DNA from: Cristatella mucedo
Taxonomy: Eukaryota > Bryozoa > Phylactolaemata > Cristatellidae
DNA: 64,000 nucleotides
Reading direction: 5' to 3'
Assembly: GCA_009760855.2 (NCBI GenBank)
Contig: WPIO01000112.1
Span: forward strand, 207,001-271,000
Part shown: positions 1 to 10,389 of the stretch, one piece after another
Numbering within the stretch: position 1 is the stretch's first letter
Layout of the letters: every line of letters begins with the position of its first letter
Notes under the pieces: model-generated
Seen by the model: only the letters and a program-made list of their open reading frames with translations
What the model was told of the DNA's origin: nothing
Database searches by the model: none
Program-made: the position numbers and the translations under genes

Positions 1-1889
1 CAAGTTTAAGGCTCGACTACCGAACTATTTCAATTAATTAACTCTCGTCTTACAGTCACTGCAGAATCTAGACATGGGCCACGTTATTTTTGTTAAGCAG
101 GAATGAAACTTCCCTTTTCCCGGCATACGAAGCCGGTCCTTGTCCCTAACCCAAAAAGTGTGCACGGTATTCTCGGTGCGAGTCTCAACATAGGAAATGC
201 ATTGTAAGATCGGCTAGTATGGTGGAAATTAATACATAATAGAAGAGCCGCTTGTTTGCAAAATTCGAGGTCGGCGAGTACGTATAATACAAGATTGGTG
301 AGTAAGTACAATGCAAGATCGGTGAGCATGTACGATGAACGGTCGGCGGAAAGAGTTAAAACCTATGAACACCGTGTCTTTTTTTCGTATGTTACCTAAG
401 CCGTAAACTCGCTTTTGACACGCGCCACAACTTTGCCCGACATGACAACATTTGAAGAGAAGCCTAAAACATATATATTTATTGCAGTATTTAGTGGGTC
501 GATGTGATTCGTCCTTTGTGCGATGTTAGTACCGATCATTTGGTAACGATTTCTATGCGAATTGTGTAAAGTCCCCAGATAGGGTTTCAGTTCTATGACT
601 AGCTATGCGAATTAATTAATTTTATTATTGAATATAATATTATAATCAATAATAAAAATGATTAATAATATGAATTAATAATTAATAATATAAATTAATA
701 ATATGAATATTATTAATATGTGCTTGAGAATGTGCTTCAATATGCTTTTCAATAAGCTTCTTTTGTAATCTAATGACGCTCTACATTTATGTATACGGAT
801 CCGGTTGGCCATGGCGGGTCAGTTCGCAGCGGTCGACTCATAAGCAAAAGTAGCGATAGCAATAGTAAAACCTACACTAATACTAGGTCTTCAATAAAAC
901 ACCCAAAGGGAGCCCAATCTCTTTCCAGGCATTGCAAGAGAAGCAAGACGAAGACTTAAGAACGAGCCAGTTGTCCTGTTTGAGCAAACATTCGAAAGCA
1001 TCCAAGCATCGTGTGTAGATCGTAGCCAGTAAAAGCAAGCTAAAAGCCACTCGCGGTCAGTGAGACATTGGTTAGTAAAATGCACTGAATTGTGATGCAA
1101 AGGAAAGTACTCTTTACTACTCCTACTACTGGCAGCAAAGAAAAAAGGTTGAGTTCGCTGTAGTATTCACTTGTATGCAAAAGCATAACACTCTTGCCCT
1201 TCGTTGTGACATTCGCAGTTTCTGAACACACTAACGGCAATTACCATTGACTGGGCAAGGGTTGCGAGGAACACGCACGTCGCTGGCTTCTTTTTAAATG
1301 TCGTCAAATCAGGACGTGCCGCGATGCCAGTCAGTCCAATAGAAGTTTCCATGCTTTGGGAGTATAGTCACTGAAGGCGCAATCTCCAGGGGACTTGAAG
1401 TGAGCAGAAGGTTGTCCTTAAAGGACAACCAATCGACCAGTTTCAGAAGAGCGGATTGTGCGACAGGAAGCCTGAAGTGAAAGTAATTCAGGTTGGTAGA
1501 ACCAAATAAAGAAAGTGGATGGAACTAAAGGTGACTGACATCATCTTGAAGTAAATCTCTTGAAGTTAAGTTGAATTGGCATTGCTTTGAAACGCGTGCA
1601 GAGGCTCCGGCGAAAAGGTCTTTCTCCTCAAACGCCAACCACTGAGGGGTATTAGACCTCACGGCTGCGTAAGTGATATCCTTTATTGTTGAAAGCAGCA
1701 AATGGAAGCATGCTTATTGCGTCATGAAAACAGTTCTACTGCTAGCAGTTATTAGAATTATTGCAGAGCACAACAGCAATCCTTTTTCTTCCAAATCTCC
1801 ATAACATAGATATGGTTACTTTCCATTTCTGTATTCTTTAGCACGATTCCAATCTATAAGATCTAAGCCGTAAATAATAATGATAATAA
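1..1889. other. Unrecognised non-coding DNA
   Basis: No gene or known repeat is recognisable here. Positions about 606-722 are a low-complexity AT block built of repeated taat/aata words. Short open frames on the minus strand around 891-1352 have no recognisable domain, no good splice context and look like chance. Confidence 0.4.
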
Positions 1890-1926
1890 CCATAATAATT
1901 CATTTGCTTAGCGCCCTCAGAGAACT

Positions 1927-2019
<93 letters not shown>

Positions 2020-2305
2020 GGCACTTTACATGTGCTTTAAAGGAAGTATGATCCTACAGTTGACTCCAAATAATGATAGACCGCAAACCGCTCAAGACTG
2101 CCGCAATCCCGGGTTTTAACAGCTACTACTACACGAGCCGGCCAGTAAATCACTACTTTTCTGACATCAAGGTAATGCTCAGCGAAATAAATGCGTCTTA
2201 GCTGAGACTTGAAGGGTGCAAGTGTTGGTACCCTTGGTTGCAGAACCCGAAAGCGATACTCCAAACTTCTGATGCCGTAGCTGAAGGCCTGACGAAGGCC
2301 GGCGA
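1890..2305 (-). mobile_element. LINE-B 3-prime fragment (CR1/L2-like)
   Basis: On the minus strand a decayed reading frame (about 2264-2037) resembles the last residues of a CR1/L2-type reverse transcriptase polyprotein, with a segment like PTLAPFKSQLRRIYF that matches the usual 'sFKsqLkthLF' end. It is followed by the LINE-B terminal hairpin (agcgccctcagagaactta on the plus strand) and an AT-rich trinucleotide tail near 1880. A long (CT)n has expanded inside the hairpin sequence. Confidence 0.6.
1931..2018. repeat. (CT)n microsatellite, 88 bp
   Basis: Uninterrupted CT dinucleotides. The flanks are the two sides of the LINE-B terminal hairpin, so the array grew from the short tctct stretch normally present there. 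Confidence 0.95.
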
Positions 2306-2339
2306 TTACACTTTAGAGCGTGGAGCGGCCAGATGAGAT

Positions 2340-3347
2340 GTGGCAGACACCAAGGTCCAATTCAAATTCGAAGAGCCCGCGTCCGCCGGGCCGGACGAAA
2401 ACGGTAGCGAATACAACCCACTTCATCGCCGTCGCCCAGTTGTTCGACAGCCTCTTAAATTCCGCCTGCTAAATGTCCGCTCGCTAAAAACCAAAGGGTT
2501 ACTTATCCGCGATCAGGTAGTCCATGAGAAGCTAGATGCATTTCTGCTTACCGAAACCTGGATGACGCCCTGTTCCAGTAGCTGTATTTCCGAGACCACT
2601 CCACCCGGGTTCTCATTCTATCAGTCCATGCAGTCTGACAAGGTTGGTGGTGGGGTTGCAATTGTTGTTCGTGAATCGTTTGGCTATAAAATGTGCAGTT
2701 TCTCGCACGGGTCATCGTTTGAATCGGTTGCTATCAGGTCTTCATCAAAGACAATGCCTCTCATTGTTGTGCTATACCGGCCTCTTTCTGGCTGTCTAAA
2801 CTTGTTTATAGAGGAGTTTTCAGAGTTCATCGCTAAAATATTTGTGTGTGACAGGCCGTTACTGATTGTAGGAGACTTCAATATTCACGTTGACAACCCT
2901 AGCAACAGCCAGGTCCGCTCATTTCTTGACTGTCTGGAGAATTTTGGTTTTGCCCAACACGTTAATCATAGCACCCACGTCGGTGGCCACATTCTAGATC
3001 TCGTGATCACTAAGGATGTCTTCCCCACTGACCTTGTGGTGTGCCCACTGACCCTCCCAGATCATTGTTCGGTCTCGTTTACTGTTCCTGCTCCCTCGTA
3101 CATACAGGGCAATGTCGAATTTGCCAAACGACGTAATTTACAAAGCATTGACGTGGACAAGTTTTTAAAATCTGTTTGTGATGCAGGTCTTCTTGATCTG
3201 CTTTCAGACTCGCCCGGCAGTCTCGATACCCTCACTGATGCGATGAACATGACACTCAGGAGTGCTCTTGACAAGCATGCTCCCGTTCGCTCTATCCGTG
3301 TTTATAGTCGTTGGGATTCCTTTAAATTTACAAAAAAAACTCCTTAA
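2340..3347 (+). pseudogene. LINE-A endonuclease domain (EEP family), broken
   Basis: About 335 residues open. The exonuclease-endonuclease-phosphatase signature runs from residue ~42 to ~255: NVRSL near the start, TETW (metal-binding Glu), GDFNIH (Asp/Asn), a HILDLVIT strand and PDHCSVSF (terminal Asp-His pair). In non-LTR elements this enzyme nicks target DNA to prime reverse transcription. There is no ATG at the beginning; the frame opens after a stop with GTG, so the true N-terminus is lost or lies in another frame. Around 3340 a frameshift moves the protein into another frame (3262-3504), which carries the basic linker to the RT domain. Confidence 0.8.
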
Positions 3348-3524
3348 GGTGCGCCGGGTTAATCACAGGCTAGAAAGTCGTTTCAAGAAGTCGGGGTCTG
3401 ATGCAGATCCAGTCAATTTTAAATATTTCCTTCAAGTTTACACCCGAAAGCTTAAAAAAACCAGGGCTGCCAGTCGGACACTAAACAGATTTATAAGACA
3501 GTAAACCATTTACTGGCCAATGCT

Positions 3525-5404
3525 GTGAGGTCTGACTCCCCAGATATTAAGGGCTCAGCCAAAAAGTTTTCAGCCTTCTTTACTGAAAAAATTGTGCACA
3601 TTCGTGCCTCCATTAAGCCCCCTCCGACCAAAGCTACCGCCGTTCCTCAACCTGTGACCTTCCTTAAAAGGTTCTTCGACGTTTCTGCAAGCCATGTGGC
3701 TGCCTTAATAAGGTCTAGCAAAAACAGCTCGTCTCCTGAAGACCCCATACCTTCATCTCTGTGGTCTTCACTGGCAGACCAACTTAGCCCTGCCATTACT
3801 AAGGTTTTAAATGATTCTTTGGGAAGAGGGGTCGTCCCCAAGTCCTTCAAATCGACAATCGTTAGACCTATTCTTAAAAAGCCTGGATTAGACACAGAGG
3901 TCCTAGCAAACTATCGCCCAGTTTCTCTTCTTCCGTTCTTATCAAAGATTCTTGAAAAAATTGTTGCTAAGCAGCTGGTTGAACATATTGAAAATAATGT
4001 AATGTCAGATACATTTCAATCAGGGTTCAAGAGGCAGCACTCCACTGAAACTGCTCTCCTCCGTGTTAACAATGACATTCTACGTGGCAACGACGACGGG
4101 AATGTCACTGCCCTAGCTCTGCCAGATCTGTCTGCTGCCTTCGACACTATTGATCACGACGGTCTGCTTGAACGATTGAGAACAACGATTGGTCTGGCAG
4201 ACGAAACACTGGCGTGGTTTAAATCATACTTGGCTGATCGTGTTCAATCCGTGTCGTGTGGGGGTCAGGTCTCAGACACGAGAAGGGTCACCTGTGGAGT
4301 CCCTCAAGGGTCTGTACTAGGTCCCTTGCTGTTCTCCGTTTATGCACAACCTCTGGGAAAGTGATTAAGGCCCATGGAATAAGATATCACTTCTATGCTG
4401 ACAATACTCAGTTGTATTTGTCATTCAAACCGTCGGAATCTGCTGCAGCAACTGAGAAACTGAATGCTTGCCTTGCCGATATTCGATCCTGGATGTCGGA
4501 AAACTTCCTAAAATTAAATGATGATACAACCGAACTGCTGCTCATAGGACACCCTAAGCGTGTGGCTGAATTAAAAGGCTTTGCCGTTCTAATAGGTGAT
4601 TCTATTGTGCGGCCATCACCAATTGCTCGAAATTTAGGTGTCGTGTTCGACAGCTGCTTCAATTTCAAAAGCTTCATTCAGAAGACTACCTCTAAAGCTA
4701 GCCATCACATCCGATCCCTGTCCAAGATTAGGAGCTGTCTCCCACAGTGGCTTGTAAAAAAATTACCTAGCTCTCTAGTTCTGTCTCGGCTTGATTATTG
4801 TAATTCCCTTTTGGCTGGGCTGCCAAAGAAAGCTATTATGCCACTACAGCTTACTATGAATATGGCTGCAAGGCTGGTCTTCAAGTCCAAGCGGTTTGAG
4901 CTCGTGTCTCCTTTGCTGAAGGAGCTAGGATGGTTGCCGGTTGAGCAAAGGATACAGAGCAAAGTTCTTACGCTGACCCACAAGGCCCGCCACGGCTTGG
5001 CTCCTTCGTACCTAGCTGAGCTGCTGCATCAGTCTCAGCCTGTTCGCGCCCTCAGGTCCTGTGTGGACGATAAATTAGCTGTCCCATTCCTCCGCTTAAA
5101 GACAGTTAGCGACAGAAGCTTTAGCTCTGCAGGTCCTAGACTGTGGAGCTCGCTTCCACAATTCTTACGCAACGATAACTACTCTCCAACTGCCGACTAT
5201 GGCACATCCTTTTCAGCGGTCCTGAGCTGCTACTTCTATGCTACTCACTATCTCAACTGCTCTCCTAACTCAGCTATGCTTCCCACTTTCTCTTTGTTGC
5301 GTGAGACGAAGTCTGTTGGCTACCGAATGCGTACCGAAAGCCGCTTAGGCTGTGAGTGCGCTATATTAAAACTCTCCTGCATAACACCCACGTGGTCTTT
5401 ATGA
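3525..5404 (+). pseudogene. LINE-A reverse transcriptase domain, frameshifted, catalytic motif altered
   Basis: The first part (3525-4364) has typical RT blocks: IVRPILKKPGLD, NYRPVSLLPFLSKILEKIV, DLSAAFDTIDH (first catalytic Asp) and GVPQGSVLGPLLF. A frameshift near 4330 passes the protein to a second frame (to 5404), which holds FYADNTQLYLS where active elements have YADD, so the second catalytic Asp of that pair is Asn here. The thumb and C-terminal region follow (LDYCNSLLAGLPKKA, ELGWLPVEQRI, SFSSAGPRLW). These blocks are diagnostic of CR1/L2-like RTs. The copy should be dead both by frame and by active site. Confidence 0.85.
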
Positions 5405-5445
5405 CTTTGTGGAGTTGCAGACGGAGATGCGTTACATTACATTGC

Positions 5446-5769
5446 AGAGCAACAGCAGGTGAAGCATGAGCACACTGGAGGAGCACCGTGAAGGCCATGC
5501 TGGTGGACTGGCTCTAGCTTGGATATGCCTTAGAGCGGTTCTCCAAGTCTTCACTTCAGACTCCTACAGTGTCTAAGTATTATCATTAGTAGCAGCACTA
5601 GTAATAGAAGTGCTTGATAGTTAGTGTAGATGGGGATTTCGCCCGGTACTTGCAACGCCTCTTAGATTTAGGACATAAGCTGTTAGCACAACAACTAAAT
5701 CCCTCAATTCTATCTGGCTCTGCCTATTGTAATTCAACTTTCCAGCTACCGGCACTTATCTTGCAGGAG
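5446..5769. other. Unrecognised spacer
   Basis: About 320 bases after the LINE-A tail. I see no exon-like frame or known repeat. Confidence 0.3.
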
Positions 5770-5915
5770 AAAGTCTAATCGAAGCGTAAGGCGGTTGTTC
5801 TTCGTGTCCTCGGTCTCAAGGTCGTGGGTTCGAATCCTGCTCTGGGCAATCCTTTATTGCCGCTGCAAGTTAAGGTGACATCCGTCAAGTCTCTTCTGTC
5901 GCTATATAAAAAGGG
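5770..5915 (+). mobile_element. SINE-2, tRNA-derived
   Basis: It contains a good Pol III B box (gggttcgaatcctgc at 5826-5840) and a weaker A-box-like stretch (gaagcgtaaggcggttgttc) about 50 bases upstream, as in tRNA-derived SINE heads. The body ends with ctcttctgtcgctatataaa. A second copy with the same body and end lies on the minus strand at 13532-13655, which shows this is a mobile family and not a functional tRNA gene. Confidence 0.6.
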
Positions 5916-6198
5916 GCTGTCAAATAAGCTACTTTTTATAGCTAGCCTGATAACCAGACATAAGCGAGCGGTACAAAAGCGCCTCGACCAAAAACTCGCC
6001 GATAAAAGCATGAAACGAGAATACTCGTAGAGATCAAAAGTTCGCCAGACAAATGTGCACAAAAGTAACTTTAGGAATGCTGGGATATTTGACTTCTGAG
6101 AAACAGTTTTCTCAATGACTGAATGCATTAGAGGTAGACACAATATTGCAAGTTTGCCATGGTACCATTTTCCTCTCTCATTTATATACAGAACCTAT

Positions 6199-6230
6199 TA
6201 TTATTATTATTATTATTGCAATTATTATTT
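6199..6230. repeat. (TTA)n microsatellite
   Basis: Short TTA trinucleotide run immediately left of the LTR-like segment. It may be the tail of a lost LINE. Confidence 0.7.
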
Positions 6231-6644
6231 TTATCATGTTCATACATTTGTAGCGCCTTGCTGGCCTTGGCTTAATTTTAGCACGAACAAGAGCTGTTCG
6301 GCGGCGGGTAAGAACTCCTTTGTCCTGCTGCAGTGAGCCACAGAGGAGCGCCAGTGTGGTTAGAGAGCAAGAGCTTAAGAGCAAGCCAGAAAGCTCTGAG
6401 AACAGCAGTGGCGATTTGGCCTTTAGAATTGGTCTGATACCCGCGGGAGCTGCTGATTGATGTTGGCTGGCCTGTCAACCTCAGCCATAACTCTGCCTAA
6501 AAAGAATCGCCTGGAACCTATTCGGCATTCAAGCCAGACAGGGGTGCCCTTTCAGTGGCCTAGTGACGGTATTAATTCCTTACCGTCATGGGCCACGGTG
6601 TCGGGCCCAATTCCACTAAGCTCTTGCCCTATATCTCAGCTAGG

Positions 6645-6652
6645 TATTTAAG
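6645..6652 (+). promoter_or_regulatory. TATA-like box in the LTR-like segment
   Basis: tatttaag in GC-richer DNA about 100 bases before the MULE insertion. It fits an LTR U3 promoter on the plus strand, but only the motif supports it. Confidence 0.3.
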
Positions 6653-6754
6653 AGTCGAGCGACGCTCGCTCTCGGTCTTTTGTTTGGCTCATCTCTTCGG
6701 CTTCGCTTCGACGCTGTTGGACTCGTTTTTCTAAAAGCGAGCGAGGAGGGCGGA

Positions 6755-6858
6755 CGGTTCTAGGGCAATTCGGCGCAGGACAATTCGGGGCGGACAATTC
6801 GTCGCGGATAATTCGGAGCAGACATTTTGGAGCGGATAATTTGGAGCAGGATATTTAA
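6755..6858 (+). repeat. Left terminal inverted repeat of the MULE, six 14-bp units
   Basis: Six head-to-tail units of about 14 bp, including ggacaattcggggc, ggacaattcgtcgc and ggataattcggagc. The same words occur in reverse complement at the right end. Iterated subterminal words of this kind are typical transposase-binding sites. Confidence 0.75.
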
Positions 6859-7023
6859 AACATATCTATATGAAATTTAAACGATTTTTTAATTATCATG
6901 TTTAATAGAACTATAATACCGTATAAAGTAAAGTTTATTTAGCTTACTACAAAAAATTCATAACAAATACCAGCAACTCTTGCACAAAACCACATTTTTA
7001 AAATGTTATCAGTATACTAGATG

Positions 7024-8010
7024 TTAATCCATTAAATTGATAATGTGACTACATCCGTGCAAGTAATCAATTGGTGAACAATTTTCGTAATCTAACACAA
7101 CCGTGCGCAATCGACGATCCAGGTCTCGATATTTCTTTTTCCTCAGAGGAGGATCTTCACCAGCAAGTAGACGTTCGACGACCAGTTGATTTGTGTCCTG
7201 TTCCTTCTGAAGTTTTACTATCAACCTCGGCAGTGTTGGGTGAGCAATTTGTACTGACCGTGCAAATGCACTGTGCCATCTTTCCACTGTGTTGTTAGTT
7301 CGAGGAGTATCGTCAAGCATAGCTTGGTAACAATCCCAGATGTCGGATGAAAACAGAGCAACAGCTCGTTGTCGTCGTCGTCTTCTTCCAATGAAAGTGT
7401 CTTCGAAGTAGTTGAGTAGTTGGTCAACTTCTGGAAATGAATTGAGCTCTATCAGTTCTTCACAAACACGAGCTGTGTCGTTGTTTTGAACAAAAGCCAG
7501 AGCGACTAGCATTCGGATGTGCATCGCATATTCGGGTTCGGTGTTGTATCTCCCTGCGTATTCATATTCTTGAACTTTAGGCCAGATGCATTGTCCAAAA
7601 TGGAAATGGCAGCAGTGAATCTGTGGCTGGAAGACGCTTATGAACGCATTCATTGCTGCTTTTTTGAAGTCGGTTATGACGGTGTGTGATTGCAATCGAG
7701 GTTCAATCTCTTTCAATTTCATCAACAAAGCTGTATAAGTAGTTTTCGTTTTATTTGGCCGCAAGGCGAAGACGCATAGAATGTTGATGCCATCACGTGT
7801 TCCATGAATAGTGTACAGTTGTGTATATTCAGTTGGACTCACTTTAAAAGTTCCGTCGGCTAACCACACTCTGCATCCACTAAGGAATTGAAGGTCTTCC
7901 GCCGCTGCGAACAATTTAAAGTCAATATCATGTCGCCAGAAAGGTCGACCATTCGCCGTAAACTGAAGTTCAGCTGGAAGATTATTGTTGATCTGAGTGA
8001 TGTTCTTCAT
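7024..8010 (-). CDS. MULE transposase, apparently N-terminally truncated
   Basis: This is the DDE-type integrase core of Mutator-like elements, which excises and reinserts the element. The frame opens at 8037 after a stop; the first ATG is at 8010. Numbering from the frame opening, the motifs are WLADGTF (Asp61), VITDF (Asp123), the CCHFHF cysteine/histidine block at 142-147 that usually follows the second Asp, and TNNTVERWH (Glu252). An Arg-rich patch lies at 218-224. Family members normally have about 500 residues with a FLYWCH zinc finger before the core; that part is absent, replaced by terminal repeats. No internal stops are present, so the copy is young or the short form is functional. 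The product would act in the nucleus. Confidence 0.8.
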   Translation of the reverse strand: MKNITQINNNLPAELQFTANGRPFWRHDIDFKLFAAAEDLQFLSGCRVWLADGTFKVSPTEYTQLYTIHGTRDGINILCVFALRPNKTKTTYTALLMKLKEIEPRLQSHTVITDFKKAAMNAFISVFQPQIHCCHFHFGQCIWPKVQEYEYAGRYNTEPEYAMHIRMLVALAFVQNNDTARVCEELIELNSFPEVDQLLNYFEDTFIGRRRRRQRAVALFSSDIWDCYQAMLDDTPRTNNTVERWHSAFARSVQIAHPTLPRLIVKLQKEQDTNQLVVERLLAGEDPPLRKKKYRDLDRRLRTVVLDYENCSPIDYLHGCSHIINLMD

Positions 8011-8044
8011 TGTATTGTTGTTCACAGTGTCATTCACATTGTTG

Positions 8045-8435
8045 ATCTAAAAAATGAATACATTGCAAATTGTCTGCTCCGAATTGTCCGCTCGGAATTA
8101 CCCGTTTTTTGGTCCCGAATTGTCCGCTCCGACGAAAGCGTGTTTATAGTGCGTTTAAAATATAAAAAATGAATGCATTGCACATTGTCTGCTCCGAATT
8201 GTCCGCTCGGAATTACCCGTTTTTTGGTCCCGAATTGTCCGCTCCGATGAAAGCATGTTTATACTGCGTTTACAATATAAAAAATGAATGTATTGCAAAT
8301 TGTCTGCTCCGAATTGTCCACTCCGAATTACCCGTTTTTAGGTACCAAATTGTCCGCTCCGAATTGTCCTGCACCGAATTATCCGCTCCGAATTATCCGC
8401 GACGAATTATCCGGCACTAAATTTTCCGGTAACCG
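8045..8435 (-). repeat. Right MULE terminal region with ~116-bp tandem repeats
   Basis: About 2.5 copies of a ~116-bp unit beginning aaaaaatgaatgcattgca (near 8048, 8165 and 8281), each containing several of the 14-bp words, then a terminal block in reverse complement to the left end. The promoter of the transposase must lie in this DNA. Confidence 0.7.
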
Positions 8436-8559
8436 GGCGGGCTGTTCATAGGCGATTGACGGGACAGGATGAGACACCACTAGGAGGATTCGGTGGACTC
8501 CACCGAATACGGTCGTATCGCGCCCGAGCTAGCATTTTGTGTTTCTTTTGGGTTTTGTG

Positions 8560-8920
8560 TGTGCGAGCTCGCACGTGGTCTCGGCATAAGGATTTTCGAT
8601 GTGAGTTAAAATTAGGTCGGTGTGGTGTGTGAGATATTCCGTTGGTTCGGCTCCTTCGTCTATTTGGGCCGTTCCCCCTAGAGACGCAGCTAGCCTAAGT
8701 GTGGAGACGTGTTTCGTCCGCAAGAGTGCTTGAGGTAGTGTGTGAGGTATTCCTGCCGTTAAGGTGGAAGCGGAGCCCTAGTTCTCCAGTCAGGATCTAG
8801 GCTCCGGTTCGGGCTCCTCGTCTTATTTGGGACGTGCCCCGCAATAGACTTAGGTAGCCTAAGTGCGGGGCGTATTCCCTCCGCAAGAGTGCTTGTGCTG
8901 TTGAGAGCGTGCGAGGAGTG
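8560..8920 (+). repeat. Two-copy tandem repeat of ~162 bp
   Basis: Starts near ttcggctccttcgtctattt (8646) and ttcgggctcctcgtcttatt (8808), both continuing to cctaagtg...ccgcaagagtgcttg. It lies within the LTR-like segment right of the MULE and may be an LTR-internal duplication. Confidence 0.55.
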
Positions 8921-9191
8921 CGGAGATAGAACTGAGTGCTAGGCGCGCAGCGACTTTGTGCGCTTGCGAATAGAGCTCAGTAAAATCCCCAATTTGTGTG
9001 TCTCGCTTTGCGATTCACGCCGTAGACTTACGACCCCCTTTAGTAACGGTAAGCAGGTCAGCGCCAGAAACGCTCGTTTCGTGGCGGCCAGCTTACTGCG
9101 CGTAGACGCGCACTGAACGTCATCAGGCGGTATGTCACGCCGCTAGGTAAGCGGCAGGTTAAGCCTACTCCGCCGAGCCTTCGGCGTTACA

Positions 9192-9285
9192 CATAATAAT
9201 AATAATAATAATGATAATAATGCACGTGATAAAATGCCCTTAGAGAACTCAATCTCTCTCTCTCTAGGCACATTCCCATTCGCAT
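9192..9285 (-). mobile_element. LINE-B 3-prime end
   Basis: The plus strand shows the (ATA)n tail, then gcccttagagaactcaatct and ctaggcacattc, which is the LINE-B hairpin on the minus strand with a small (CT)n expansion. Confidence 0.6.
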
Positions 9286-9665
9286 CTCAAATTGATTATC
9301 TTCCCGCTTCTATCTGATCATTATGAAGTCTTCTCAGCAGTCTCAGTGAACGGTTCGCAAGTCTTGCAAAAGCTATCAAATTTAGTTTTTACGCGGTGCT
9401 TGAATAATCATTGAACTATTCGTGTATAGGATTCACTAGTTCATTTTGTATTTAATCTGCTAACTTTAAAATGCAATTTTTTAAAGGCCAACCGCTAGAA
9501 CCATTATATACAGAATTATTACTAATTTAGTTTTAGTAGGACTTTTATTTTAATACGGTTGCATAATATCAATTGCCTTATAATTGCATAATAAAACTGG
9601 ACATACAATTGTTACTTTCACGCCAATGTACAATCCAATACTTTTTTCTTCTTATGGTAATAGTT
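9286..9665. other. Unrecognised AT-rich spacer
   Basis: No reading frame or repeat I can place. Confidence 0.3.
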
Positions 9666-9905
9666 AAAATAATACGTTACGTTTGTATAGCGCTCTCAGA
9701 GAACTGAATCTCTGTCTAGGCACTTCACAGATGCTGCATAGAAAGCATTATCAAATGTTTGATGGTAAGTAACATCCGCAAGCAGCAGGCATAGTATAAG
9801 AAAGTACATAAACACGAAGGACGAATCACAAAGACCCGCAGTTAAGGGCCGACGCGAAACGCTGGCAACGGCAGGCTTAGGCGGCGCAGTGATAGTCCAG
9901 AACAT
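9666..9905 (-). mobile_element. LINE-B 3-prime fragment
   Basis: It carries the hairpin (tagcgctctcagagaactga and tctgtctaggcactt on the plus strand) and, further in, a minus-strand frame with the LINE-B C-terminal pattern (CDSSF followed by hydrophobic residues). Confidence 0.55.
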
Positions 9906-10389
9906 GCGGCAATGCGAGTGTCACTCAGGCATCGGCACAAGCTGTACATTCAAGGAAGTCTATCACTATGTACTAGCTAACGCAGTTTAAGGCAATGCCC
10001 GGCTGAACGTGCCTTAGCTGCCGGATGGCCCAGTCGGGTTCACATCCCAGGAAACAATCAGACACGTTAATGAGCATATCAAAAGCAAGTCTAGGCAATA
10101 GTGCATCCTATGACTAACCAATTGACATGCTAACACCCAATACAGTGCAAAAATTCGGCTCCATAAAATGTGACCACAGACCGACTGCAAGGCTTGCAAA
10201 GTTTGCAACGCGTCATACAGGCCACAGATTAATTACAGCTCAGGCCATCGGTGTCATAAAGTGACATCTCTCTTTCCTACTACGGCAGCACCAAGCGAAG
10301 CTAGGCTAGGCAGAGGAGCCTTGGTATATTATTAATTGATTTGAGAGACAGGTAGCCAGTAAGATCAAACCAATCATATATTTAAAAAA
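9906..10389. other. Unrecognised spacer
   Basis: About 480 bases without a recognisable gene or repeat. Confidence 0.3.

Larger units (their letters stand above)
2310..5445 (+). mobile_element. LINE-A, longest copy, CR1/L2-like non-LTR retrotransposon
   Basis: A roughly 3.1-kb element with an AP-endonuclease domain followed by a reverse transcriptase domain in one direction, as in CR1/L2 clade elements. The frame is broken at about 3340, 3500 and 4300. The 3-prime end has the terminus shared by all LINE-A copies in the window: the end of the frame, then cacccacgtggtctttatga, then a pentanucleotide tail of the form (TTACA)n. The 5-prime end is uncertain and no ORF1 (gag-like) region is seen, so it is probably 5-prime truncated. 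Because of frameshifts and a changed catalytic motif it should be inactive. Confidence 0.85.
6755..8435 (-). mobile_element. MULE (Mutator-like) DNA transposon, 1.68 kb
   Basis: An intact MULE transposase frame is flanked by inverted arrays of 14-bp units of the form GGAYAATTCGGAGC. The outer ends are cggttctag on the left and, in reverse complement, cggttaccg on the right. No clean 8-11 bp target duplication is visible (gagggcgga against ggcgggctg). The element is short for a MULE and sits inside LTR-like DNA. Confidence 0.8.
6249..9191 (+). mobile_element. Probable solo LTR (about 1.26 kb) interrupted by a MULE
   Basis: The segment begins tgtagcgcc and ends ggcgttaca, short TG...CA inverted termini matching at 8 of 9 positions, as in long terminal repeats. 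Inside on the plus strand is a TATA-like tatttaag at 6645-6652. The flanks are AT-trinucleotide DNA on both sides; the adjacent four bases (catt/cata) are an imperfect candidate target duplication. Removing the inserted MULE (6755-8435) leaves about 1262 bp. No gag/pol is present. Alternatives are a non-autonomous element of another class or chance termini. Confidence 0.35.
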
